From an uncultured Desulfobulbaceae bacterium (GTDB lineage Bacteria; Desulfobacterota; Desulfobulbia; Desulfobulbales; BM004), in the NCBI GenBank assembly GCA_947258675.1, contig CAMYJP010000137.1, positions 1 through 5,856 on the forward strand: a stretch of 5,856 bases of DNA, given 5' to 3'. Below the pieces are notes generated by a model that was not told where the DNA came from, made no database searches, and was given only the letters and a program-made list of their open reading frames with translations. The position numbers and the translations under genes are program-made. Shown one piece after another: positions 1 through 5,792 of the stretch (positions within the stretch are counted from its first letter, which is position 1; each line of letters begins with the position of its first letter).

Positions 1-20
1 TCCCTTTATACTGGATACAT

Positions 21-46
21 GAAACGCCCACTGTTTATTGCGGTTC
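21..46. repeat. Imperfect hairpin after the 64-residue ORF, possible partial attC
   Basis: Bases 21-27 (GAAACGC) pair with 40-46 (GCGGTTC) except for one internal A/G mismatch, leaving a 12-nt loop. On the minus strand the hairpin begins inside a TTGAACC motif that also occurs at the end of the 113-residue gene upstream. If the small genes are integron cassettes, this would be the start of the third attC site, with its far end beyond the window. A stem of six pairs is short enough to arise by chance, so this is weak support taken alone. Confidence 0.2.
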
Positions 47-59
47 AACCTTCATAGGC

Positions 60-77
60 ATAGTAGTTTTCTACTAT
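60..77. repeat. Perfect 7-bp inverted repeat over a stop codon
   Basis: ATAGTAG (60-66) and CTACTAT (71-77) are exact reverse complements separated by TTTT. The right arm contains the TAG stop codon of the minus-strand 64-residue ORF (plus-strand bases 74-76). No U-run follows on the minus strand, so it does not look like a standard intrinsic terminator. It may be a weak mRNA 3'-end hairpin or chance. Confidence 0.35.
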
Positions 78-268
78 TCGTTAACCGAACTCTCAAGAGT
101 ATCCATTATCTCCGATTGAAATTTTTCATCTTCGGTCAATTTCTGAGCAATTATCTGACGTATCTCTGCTGCTAAACTTTCAGAATCATGAGCAGCTAGT
201 TTGACAAAAATTTCACCTTCATCATTGGCTTCGAGAATGAGCGCGGCTTGATTAGATTCTAGTTCCAT
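74..268 (-). CDS. Small acidic hypothetical protein (64 aa)
   Basis: This is a 64-residue protein of unrecognised family. It is acidic and has no signal peptide or membrane segment. The pattern suggests a short beta-hairpin region (AALILEANDEGEIFVKLA, about residues 8-25) followed by a helical tail rich in Glu, Ala and Gln (about 28-60). This gives a compact cytosolic alpha/beta protein; the fold is inferred from composition only. The ATG at 266-268 is the only sensible start, because an in-frame stop lies at 296-298. No Shine-Dalgarno is visible just upstream, which leaves translation uncertain. It is the last of three small co-oriented genes, and the gap to the 113-residue gene holds an attC-like hairpin. 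It could be a cassette-borne gene. The coding call rests mainly on the plausible composition. Confidence 0.55.
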   Translation of the reverse strand: MELESNQAALILEANDEGEIFVKLAAHDSESLAAEIRQIIAQKLTEDEKFQSEIMDTLESSVNE

Positions 269-320
269 AAGAGTAATTATTTTGATGGGTTGAGGTTAAG
301 GTAAATAATATTAATAGAAG

Positions 321-400
321 CCTTCTTAACGTTTGAAGTGAGGAACTGACAGCGCGTCACTACTGGCAGTCCCTCTTAACAAGAGTCACCTGGTTCAATG
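321..400 (-). repeat. attC-like recombination site candidate between small genes
   Basis: On the minus strand, GAGGGACTG (plus 367-375) pairs with CAGTTCCTC (plus 340-348) over nine positions with one G-T wobble, around an 18-nt loop. On the plus strand the wobble is an A/C mismatch. The inner arm is followed by GTTAAGA (plus 324-330), which fits the R' consensus GTTRRRY except at the last base. The other side starts with ATTGAAC (plus 394-400), fitting RYYYAAC except for one G, and overlaps the stop codon of the 113-residue gene. The length of about 77 bp is in the attC range. From memory, GAGGGACTG followed by a GCG-rich loop resembles the Vibrio cholerae repeats. The R'' and R' ends pair poorly with each other, which counts against the call. 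Confidence 0.38.
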
Positions 401-736
401 GTACATATTCTCGGTTACAAAAAAGCGGCTGTTCTTTTTGACCACCCCTACGATGATGACCACATCATTTTTTTCACAAATTCCCTTCCATACAAACCTG
501 TAGGAGTCAGGAAACCTGCCTTTCACACACCCTAAATATTCTCTACTACAATAATTTCCTAGATCACTTTCATGTTCATCAATATCTTTCAAATAATTTC
601 CCTTAGTATATTCTTTGCAGGTTTTATATTCCTCTGAGTCGAAATTTTTCATAAATAGAGCAAAATCTCGATTTCTGTCTGCTTCAATCATTTGGTCTAG
701 AAATTGCTCGGCTGCAGCCTTAAATTCGTTTAACAT
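395..736 (-). CDS. Hypothetical protein (113 aa), cassette-like
   Basis: This is a 113-residue soluble protein that I do not recognise. The first 30 residues form a likely amphipathic helix (EFKAAAEQFLDQMIEADRN). A charged middle containing Cys40, Cys63 and Cys70 follows, then a C-terminal beta-rich part (YRFVWKGICEKNDVVIIVGV at about 79-98, then SRFFVTENMYH). A long N-terminal helix followed by a small curved sheet would suit an NTF2-like or cone-shaped fold, but that is only inference. The ATG at 734-736 is supported by AAGGA on the minus strand (plus 743-747) at 6-nt spacing. A GTTAGCT site lies about 18 bases before the ATG, and an attC-like hairpin follows the stop codon. Short orphan proteins of this kind are typical of integron cassettes. 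The good ribosome binding site makes real translation likely. Confidence 0.7.
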   Translation of the reverse strand: MLNEFKAAAEQFLDQMIEADRNRDFALFMKNFDSEEYKTCKEYTKGNYLKDIDEHESDLGNYCSREYLGCVKGRFPDSYRFVWKGICEKNDVVIIVGVVKKNSRFFVTENMYH

Positions 737-753
737 TTTATGTCCTTCATTTC

Positions 754-841
754 AGCTAACAACAAAGTAACCTGCAGAGCCCCAAACTTTCCCGATAAGT
801 CAACTGCGCTGCTCGCTTTCGGGTTGAGCCGATGGCTAACC
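754..841 (-). repeat. attC-like recombination site candidate after the UPF0158 gene
   Basis: CCCGATAAG (791-799) pairs with CTTTCGGG (816-823) over eight pairs with one extrahelical base (T796), around a 16-nt loop. Pairing continues outward imperfectly between GCCCCAA (779-785) and TTGAGC (824-829). On the minus strand the site ends with GTTAGCT (plus 754-760), close to the R' core GTTRRRY. It contains GCTCAAC (plus 823-829), an exact RYYYAAC. Total length is about 88 bp. The minus-strand segment TAGCCATCGGCTCAACCCGA also resembles, by eye, the R''-L'' half of classical attC sites. A single unpaired base in the stem is an attC hallmark. The two ends do not pair convincingly, so the call remains tentative. 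Confidence 0.4.
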
Positions 842-1252
842 CATAATTTTTATTTTGTTTTCTTTGCACCAATCTTTCAAAGATTCGTTTTGTCGCTTTT
901 CTTCAAAAGAGTACCATTCATCAAGTAACCCGCGTCTTTCCAATAAATTTTTAAATTTTGAGTACGCACCTTTCTTTCTGAAGATTGAATAAACGTCCTC
1001 AAGATCTTTTGGCATGTAAGCGGACGTAAAATCTAACACCAAATTTTTACCGAGGTCTAATTCGTTCTTGTGGGGAATTTCGATATATTGTTCATTTTCA
1101 TAAATATCTTCCGGGAGTTCGTCGGAATCTCCCATATCAGAAACATAGTAAATTTGCCCAGTTTCCAAATGGAAGTAAGCATTATTTGAATACATTGGGG
1201 CACTGCTCACAAACATGAAAGCATATTCTATGTCTTCAAGTTTTACCGGCAT
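836..1252 (-). CDS. UPF0158 family protein (138 aa)
   Basis: The protein matches the pattern of uncharacterised family UPF0158 from end to end. It has an opening segment with YFHLETGQIYYVSD (about 26-39), then an acidic stretch, then YIEIPHKNELDLG (56-68). Next come FRKKGAYSKFKNLL (91-104) and DEWYSFEEKR (111-120), ending in a C-terminal SLKDWCKENKIKI helix. The 'GKGAF..FK' and 'WY.F' features and the final 'WC.EN.I' are the family's recognisable marks as I know them. The length is usual for the family. The molecular function is unknown; it is a soluble cytosolic protein with no signal peptide. The ATG at 1250-1252 lacks a clear Shine-Dalgarno and follows an A-rich leader. A GTTAACC site sits about 19-25 bases upstream, and the stop lies at the edge of an attC-like site. 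It may therefore be the first cassette of an array. Confidence 0.85.
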   Translation of the reverse strand: MPVKLEDIEYAFMFVSSAPMYSNNAYFHLETGQIYYVSDMGDSDELPEDIYENEQYIEIPHKNELDLGKNLVLDFTSAYMPKDLEDVYSIFRKKGAYSKFKNLLERRGLLDEWYSFEEKRQNESLKDWCKENKIKIMG

Positions 1253-1271
1253 ATTCGTTTATTTTTTTGAG

Positions 1272-1278
1272 GGTTAAC
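1272..1278 (-). other. Candidate cassette boundary core site (GTTAACC)
   Basis: On the minus strand GTTAACC (within GCGTTAACCC) lies just before the UPF0158 gene. It resembles the integron core GTTRRRY with one mismatch. Two similar sites (GTTAGCT at plus 754-760 and GTTAAGA at plus 324-330) lie before the next two small genes. The region between this site and the Hpt gene shows no attC-like structure. If the cassette reading is right, this marks the edge of the array next to ordinary chromosome. A seven-base match alone is weak. Confidence 0.25.
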
Positions 1279-1308
1279 GCAAAAAAAATGTAGGAACGAA
1301 AAGTAAGA

Positions 1309-1331
1309 TTAATTATGAAAAATATAATTAA
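1309..1331. repeat. AT-rich 8-bp perfect inverted repeat
   Basis: TTAATTAT (1309-1316) and ATAATTAA (1324-1331) are exact reverse complements separated by 7 bases. The repeat lies about 65 bases past the Hpt stop codon, between the signalling genes and the UPF0158 gene. An all-A/T stem with no directly adjacent T-run is a poor terminator, although eight T residues on the minus strand follow about 20 bases later (plus 1281-1288). The same two arms occur in the palindrome at 5763-5792. Confidence 0.5.
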
Positions 1332-1396
1332 GAATATAGGAGCCATTTCTTATTATTCCAATGCAGATCGTATCAGTTCGTCAGGGACAAAGGCGG

Positions 1397-1717
1397 TTAA
1401 GAATCTTCTGACCAGTACACGACCTCGATATTTTCAAGATACTGAGCAAGTTCAAGTACAGACCGTTTCACTTCATGTATGTTTTTTTCCTTGGCTGCCT
1501 GTTCAATCATTCTGCCGATATCGGTAATGGCATCAAAACCGTAGCCGCCGCCCATACCTTTCATCTTATGGCCCAATATCTTTATAGTGTCATAGTCATT
1601 TTGATCCAAGGCCGCCTGAATTTCTTTTATATCTCCCTGCCTATTCTGGAGAAATCCCGGAATTATATCTTCCAAATCCGGATCTACCTTCACAACGATT
1701 CTTTCATTTTGCACCAT
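1397..1717 (-). CDS. Free Hpt phosphotransfer protein (106 aa)
   Basis: This is a single-domain histidine phosphotransferase. Its core is GHKMKGMGGGYGFDAI (49-64), matching the Hpt signature HxxKGxxxxxGF; His50 is the expected phosphorylated residue and Lys53 the conserved lysine. The following helix ITDIGRMIEQAAKEKN supplies the rest of the four-helix bundle. It should be cytosolic and accept a phosphoryl group from a receiver aspartate of the hybrid kinase encoded 30 bases upstream. That kinase has two receivers and no Hpt domain of its own. From there the phosphoryl group would pass to a response regulator not seen in this window. The start at 1715-1717 is fixed by a strong GGAGGT (plus 1724-1729) six bases away. 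About 100 residues is normal for a free Hpt protein. Co-transcription with the kinase is very likely. No clear terminator follows the stop. Confidence 0.93.
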   Translation of the reverse strand: MVQNERIVVKVDPDLEDIIPGFLQNRQGDIKEIQAALDQNDYDTIKILGHKMKGMGGGYGFDAITDIGRMIEQAAKEKNIHEVKRSVLELAQYLENIEVVYWSEDS

Positions 1718-1723
1718 TATTTT

Positions 1724-1729
1724 ACCTCC
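1724..1729 (-). promoter_or_regulatory. Strong Shine-Dalgarno of the Hpt gene
   Basis: The minus strand reads GGAGGT here, six bases before the Hpt ATG. It lies in the 30-base gap after the kinase stop codon. This is much stronger than the signal before the kinase, which suggests the small Hpt protein is made in excess over the membrane kinase from a shared transcript. The excess is inference. Confidence 0.8.
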
Positions 1730-1747
1730 AATTTCCAGAATGTAACA

Positions 1748-4700
1748 TCATCCATCAGCATATTGAGAAAGAAATTCCAACAACTTTGCCTTTTTTATCG
1801 GTTTTGTAAGGTGCGCTGTACAGCCTGCATCAAGGCTTTTCTTTTCATCCCCTTTCAATGCATATGCTGTCAATGCGATGATAGGTATTTCTTTTAAACC
1901 CTGGTCACGTTCATATAACCTAATCTCCCTAGTAGCGGAATAGCCGTCCATGACCGGCATTTGCATGTCCATCAGTACCAGGTCATACTTGCCATGTTTA
2001 AACTTTTCCACGGCTATCGCACCATTCTCAGCCGTATCAAGTGAATGGACAGTTTTCTTCAGGTAAGTCTGAATCAATAACCTGTTATCCTCCGAGTCCT
2101 CCACAAGTAGGATATGTAATGGGCGAATATCTGTCTTAACAGCCTCTTTTTCCGTTATAATCTCTTCTGGGATATTCCTGGATGTATGTAAGGCATGCAA
2201 TATGGCATTCTTTAACTCCTCCTGTTTTACAGGTTTTACAAGATAACTTGATATACCCATATCCTTTGCCTTGGAAATATCTCCGGCCCGATTGTCGGAG
2301 GTCAACATCAAAACTGTCATCTTGGGAAGTATGGAGTTGCTTTTTATGTGTCTTGCTACTTCAAATCCATCCATTTCCGGCATTCGACAATCAAGCAGTA
2401 TTAAATCGTATGGAGCGGCTTCCTCGACTGCCCGGTTAATTTCAACAAGTCCGCTTTCACCATCCTGCCTCTCTGTAATCTGTATACCCCATTTTGATAG
2501 AATTTCCTTTAACACCAGCCGATTTGTCGCATTATCATCAACAACAAGAGCCCTCAGTCCAACCAATTCAACCGGAATGACACTTGCCCTTTCAATAGGT
2601 TTTTCCGCAATATTGAATTGAGCGGTAAAGTAGAATGTGCTGCCTATTCCCAACTCACTTTCAACCCATATTTTTCCTCCCATCAATGCAACAATCTGCT
2701 GAGAAATATTCAAACCCAAACCTGTCCCGCCGTATTGCCGGGTTGTGGAAGAGTCAACCTGGGTGAACTGCTCAAAAACCCCACCTATTTTATCCCGGGG
2801 AATCCCGATTCCGGTATCTGCCACTGAACATAAAATTTCCAGTGATTTATCTTTCTCGGGTTTTCGAGCCTCTTTAACCTCGATATTGATTTCACCCTGC
2901 TCAGTGAACTTGATTGCATTACCCACCAGATTAATGAAAACCTGCTGCAACCGCAAGGGATCGCCGATCAAGTTTACCGACAAATCCGGCATTATGTGGA
3001 AGGTCAGTTCAATCCCTTTTTTATGGGCTCGCAAGGCCATTATCTCACATGTCTTTTCAATAACATCCCTGAGATTAAAATCAATCCTCTCCAACTCAAG
3101 GTGTCCGGCCTCGATCTTGCTGATATCAAGGATGTCATTAATCAGGGTAAGGAGGTTTTCTCCAGCTGATTTAAAAATTTGAACATACTCTTTCTGCTCC
3201 ATATCCATTTCAGTTTCAGCCAGCAGATCAGCCATGCCGATAATTGCATTCATCGGGGTTCTGATTTCATGGCTCATACTGGCAAGAAAATCGCTTTTGG
3301 CCTTACTGGCGGCACCGGCTGCAACCATGGCTTCCTTTAGCTCAAGTTCTACCTGCTTACGATCGGTAATATCGCGAATGATACCAGTAAATAAGCGCTT
3401 GTTGTCAAGTCGTACTTCACTCACTGCCAGGTCAAGTGGAAAGGTGGTGCCATCCTTGCGTAATCCGACAACCTCCCGCCCGATTCCGATAATCTTCTTT
3501 TTACCGGAACGAAGATAATTTTTTACATACTGATCGTGCTCGCTATGGTACGGCTCAGGCTGCAACATATTGACGTTTTTGCCAACAACCTCTTTAGCCC
3601 GGTAGCCAAAAATCCGTTCCGCCGCCGGATTGAAGGATTGGACTACAACATGTTCATTAATGGTAATAATGCCGTCCACCGCGTTATTGACAATAGCCTT
3701 GTGCTTTTCTTCACTGAATTTCAATGCCTCGGTCCGCTCGCTAACAAGTCTTTCAGTCATGGCAGTACGGCCTGTAACCATCAATAAGAAGGCACCCAGA
3801 AGACTTGAAAATAAAAAGCCGCTAAATAAAACTGTCATAGCTCCCCAGTATTTGTGCTCTTCAAAAAAATCAGGTGTCGGGAAGAAGCTCAGTTTCCATT
3901 GCCGGCCTGCCATCTCGAAAACTTCATCACGTCCTATATCGTATACATTTACATCCTCTTCTCCTTCATTCTGTAAATCTGATGCAAGACGAGCAAATCG
4001 ATTAAAAGTATACAGGAGTTGTGGGCCTTCTTTGGCAGATAGATCAAAAAACTGGAAGGATATATTATTGAGGTCATAAGGCAGCAACGCTTGATTAATC
4101 GTGTCTCCCACTCTGAACACGCCTATGACAAATCCAGTAAGCGATTGACGCCGCTCCTCCACAGTTTCAAGTTTCAGCCCTTTCTTATAGACCGGCAAAA
4201 AAAGCAGTACACCATTTTGCTGGCTGCTTTCCTGGACCAGGACGATCCGTGAGGAGGCTATAGGTTTGCCACTATCCCGGGCGCGATAAAGCGCTTCCAG
4301 ACGGGCAGGATTGGAAGCGAGATCAAACCCGAAAGCTTTCTCGTTTCCAGAAAATGGTTCCACGAAATAGACCGGAAAATACTCGTCTCGTTTTGAGGCT
4401 GGCACCATCTGGCCTTGGGCATCTTTTTCCCTGATCTGAAAGTCCGGATACCCGTCTTTCCTGGCCTGTTCTTCGTAAATATGTTGTTGATCGGCTGAAA
4501 CGCGCGGAATCCATTCAAGGGCCTGGATACCAGGGTGCCGCGCGAGTAAATGGGGCACAAACTGATGAAACTCCTCTCGCTCAACCTCCTGGCTGGCGCT
4601 AAAAAGCCCTTCAATGGAATATAATACTTCAATATAAGCATTGAAATCGGAATTCAAGGCCTGGATCAATGGGTCTGTATGCCTGCCAAAGAGTAATTCG

Positions 4701-5344
4701 ATCCGCCCCTTTTCCCCATCACGCACTTCGAAAAACAAAAAGATCGTCAGGAAAATAGCAAGACAAACCGGTATAGCAACCGCCAGCTTGGCCCGCATCT
4801 GCACGTAACGCAACTCTAGACTCGAAACAACAACCAATGGGATTATAATAATGACCCCGATAAAATCTCCCAGATACCATGTCCACCAACTCTGAATAAA
4901 ATTATCCAGGGAAAGGATATCCGACAGTAACAGAATGGTAACACCCACAGAGGCATTAATCAGACACCCGACAGGCCCACCAAGGGCCATAATCCTGAAC
5001 ACATTCGAGAGATTATCTAGGGTGGTTGGAAATCCGGCAAAACGGTGAATTAAAAAAGCGCTAAAAAGTGCTTGAATTACAGCGCCGGCGGCAATACTTA
5101 CCGGAACGAAAAGAGAACTAAAAATCGTATTTACAGTGGCAGGGTCAAAAGAAGTGAAAATGTTGACGAAAAAGGAACCAAGAAAAATTCCCGGCCAGAC
5201 CCGGTTACCATACAATAAAATTACGGCAAGGGCCACGCCGGCAGCAGGCCAGACTGGAGCAGCGTACCCGGGTGGAATCGCAAGTTGCAGAGAAAACAGC
5301 CCTATGACGAAATAAGCGAAAGCAATGCCAATTATTTTTACCAT
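1748..5344 (-). CDS. MASE1-CHASE-PAS hybrid sensor histidine kinase with two receivers (1198 aa)
   Basis: This is an inner-membrane sensor kinase. Residues 1-207 form a multi-helix MASE1 region (PPGYAAPVWPAAGVALA near 24-40; last helix about 188-206). Residues about 208-498 are an extracytoplasmic CHASE domain (ALEWIPRV at 275-282), closed by a helix at 500-524. A PAS domain spans about 545-663, with H603 and R623 at FixL-like positions. HisKA has SHEIRTPMNAIIG with phospho-acceptor His692. The ATPase has NLVGNAIKFT (805-814), DTGIGI (843-848) and GGTGLGL (872-878). Receiver 1 has D936/D937, phospho-acceptor D985, T1015 and K1037. Receiver 2 has E1082/D1083, phospho-acceptor D1126, T1159 and K1181. 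All catalytic residues are present, so it appears intact. There is no Hpt domain; a free one is encoded 30 bases downstream. The ATG at 5342-5344 follows an in-frame stop about 35 bases upstream and has only a weak G-rich ribosome site. The input ligands are unknown. Confidence 0.95.
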   Translation of the reverse strand: MVKIIGIAFAYFVIGLFSLQLAIPPGYAAPVWPAAGVALAVILLYGNRVWPGIFLGSFFVNIFTSFDPATVNTIFSSLFVPVSIAAGAVIQALFSAFLIHRFAGFPTTLDNLSNVFRIMALGGPVGCLINASVGVTILLLSDILSLDNFIQSWWTWYLGDFIGVIIIIPLVVVSSLELRYVQMRAKLAVAIPVCLAIFLTIFLFFEVRDGEKGRIELLFGRHTDPLIQALNSDFNAYIEVLYSIEGLFSASQEVEREEFHQFVPHLLARHPGIQALEWIPRVSADQQHIYEEQARKDGYPDFQIREKDAQGQMVPASKRDEYFPVYFVEPFSGNEKAFGFDLASNPARLEALYRARDSGKPIASSRIVLVQESSQQNGVLLFLPVYKKGLKLETVEERRQSLTGFVIGVFRVGDTINQALLPYDLNNISFQFFDLSAKEGPQLLYTFNRFARLASDLQNEGEEDVNVYDIGRDEVFEMAGRQWKLSFFPTPDFFEEHKYWGAMTVLFSGFLFSSLLGAFLLMVTGRTAMTERLVSERTEALKFSEEKHKAIVNNAVDGIITINEHVVVQSFNPAAERIFGYRAKEVVGKNVNMLQPEPYHSEHDQYVKNYLRSGKKKIIGIGREVVGLRKDGTTFPLDLAVSEVRLDNKRLFTGIIRDITDRKQVELELKEAMVAAGAASKAKSDFLASMSHEIRTPMNAIIGMADLLAETEMDMEQKEYVQIFKSAGENLLTLINDILDISKIEAGHLELERIDFNLRDVIEKTCEIMALRAHKKGIELTFHIMPDLSVNLIGDPLRLQQVFINLVGNAIKFTEQGEINIEVKEARKPEKDKSLEILCSVADTGIGIPRDKIGGVFEQFTQVDSSTTRQYGGTGLGLNISQQIVALMGGKIWVESELGIGSTFYFTAQFNIAEKPIERASVIPVELVGLRALVVDDNATNRLVLKEILSKWGIQITERQDGESGLVEINRAVEEAAPYDLILLDCRMPEMDGFEVARHIKSNSILPKMTVLMLTSDNRAGDISKAKDMGISSYLVKPVKQEELKNAILHALHTSRNIPEEIITEKEAVKTDIRPLHILLVEDSEDNRLLIQTYLKKTVHSLDTAENGAIAVEKFKHGKYDLVLMDMQMPVMDGYSATREIRLYERDQGLKEIPIIALTAYALKGDEKKSLDAGCTAHLTKPIKKAKLLEFLSQYADG

Positions 5345-5738
5345 CTCAACCCGCCCACTCAGGAAAGATTGTTTCCATTACCAACGGACCTCTTCTGCCA
5401 GGTTAGCAGATTGAAAATATTCTTGCTTTTAATTATTCAAGGGAAAAGTACCAAAGGCTCTATTTTCTGCCAGTCGGCGACACATCAATTAGCACACTCT
5501 AGAAAAAAAACCAATTTTTCCTTGCTCCTGATTCCTGCTCAACTTGAATTATTCAAAGAGAAAATAATTTTTCTCAAATCTTCAAAGCCTAGGACTTTCC
5601 GGAGGGGAAATCGTTAAATATGAGCCATCACGTTTGGATAGATTTAGAATATAATGCCCAGTTGTGCGACAAACATTTCCGCGGCCAAGCAAAAGCCAGA
5701 CATTTCCCCAGCGTTTTTTATTCGATGAATTACAACTA
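5345..5738. other. Intergenic region upstream of the kinase, no convincing gene
   Basis: This AT-rich stretch should contain the kinase promoter on the minus strand. The best candidate is TTGAAT (plus 5435-5440) with TATTTT (plus 5414-5419), but the 15-nt spacing is short and confidence is low. Other structure: a 9-bp direct repeat TTCTGCCAG at 5393-5401 and 5465-5473; a 10-bp direct repeat AATTATTCAA at 5431-5440 and 5547-5556, the second copy lying within the palindrome TTGAAT-T-ATTCAA (5544-5556); and an inverted repeat GAGAAA/TTTCTC (5558-5563 and 5570-5575). A long plus-strand frame across the first half has no family-like features and starts inside the kinase gene, so I do not treat it as a gene. 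Confidence 0.6.
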
Positions 5739-5742
5739 TTGA
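5620..5742 (+). CDS. Possible 40-residue ORF, very uncertain
   Basis: An ATG at 5620 opens 40 codons, beginning MSHHVWIDLEYN and ending in MNYNY before a TGA at 5740-5742. A GGAGGGG run (5601-5607) lies upstream, but the spacing of about 12-14 bases is longer than usual. The product is rich in His, Tyr and Asn and matches no family I know. The stop codon overlaps the TTGACA of the promoter downstream. A short frame in AT-rich intergenic DNA may be chance; it is listed because of the ribosome-site-like run. Confidence 0.15.
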   Translation: MSHHVWIDLEYNAQLCDKHFRGQAKARHFPSVFYSMNYNY

Positions 5743-5766
5743 CATATAATCTTAACCAGTTATAAA
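5739..5766 (+). promoter_or_regulatory. Near-consensus sigma70 promoter
   Basis: A perfect -35 box TTGACA (5739-5744) is followed after 16 bases by TATAAA (5761-5766), one base from the consensus TATAAT. Transcription would run rightwards, away from the kinase gene, starting near 5773. The -10 box overlaps the left arm of a perfect 13-bp inverted repeat, a typical operator position. No open reading frame longer than a few codons follows before the window ends. The transcript could be non-coding, a leader for a gene beyond the window, or never made. Confidence 0.6.
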
Positions 5767-5792
5767 TTAATTATTAAGGAATAATTAATTTA
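5763..5792. promoter_or_regulatory. Perfect 13-bp inverted repeat, candidate operator
   Basis: TAAATTAATTATT (5763-5775) and AATAATTAATTTA (5780-5792) are exact reverse complements around AAGG. Both arms are entirely A/T. The element covers part of the -10 box and the expected start site of the plus-strand promoter. It could bind a dimeric repressor or form a 5' hairpin in the transcript. GGAG follows at 5795-5798 with an ATG at 5803, but that frame stops after two codons. The inner arms TTAATTAT/ATAATTAA repeat those at 1309-1331. Confidence 0.6.

Noticed and set aside
740..928. Plus-strand 62-codon frame
   Set aside because: It spans the gap between two minus-strand genes and runs antisense into the UPF0158 gene. 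Its hydrophobic tail comes from the reverse of charged codons.
1281..1288. Run of eight A (T on the minus strand) as the T-tract of a terminator after the Hpt gene
   Set aside because: The only nearby stem (1309-1331) is all A/T and lies about 20 bases away, so the geometry does not fit an intrinsic terminator.
1315..1897. Plus-strand frames of 70 and 140 codons across the Hpt gene and the kinase 3' end
   Set aside because: They are antisense to the clearly recognisable Hpt and receiver sequences, have no good ribosome site, and have low-complexity composition.
2182..4079. Several plus-strand open frames of 69-149 codons opposite the kinase gene
   Set aside because: They lie antisense to a fully conserved kinase coding region, overlap one another, and show no domain-like sequence. 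They are shadows of the real gene.
4258..4641. Minus-strand frames of 127 and 63 codons inside the kinase gene
   Set aside because: They are in another frame of the CHASE-coding part. The kinase frame is continuous and matches the family, so these are frame shadows.
5285..5617. Plus-strand 110-codon frame over the kinase start and upstream region
   Set aside because: It begins inside the kinase coding region, has no family-like pattern, and would cover the kinase promoter. It is most likely chance.
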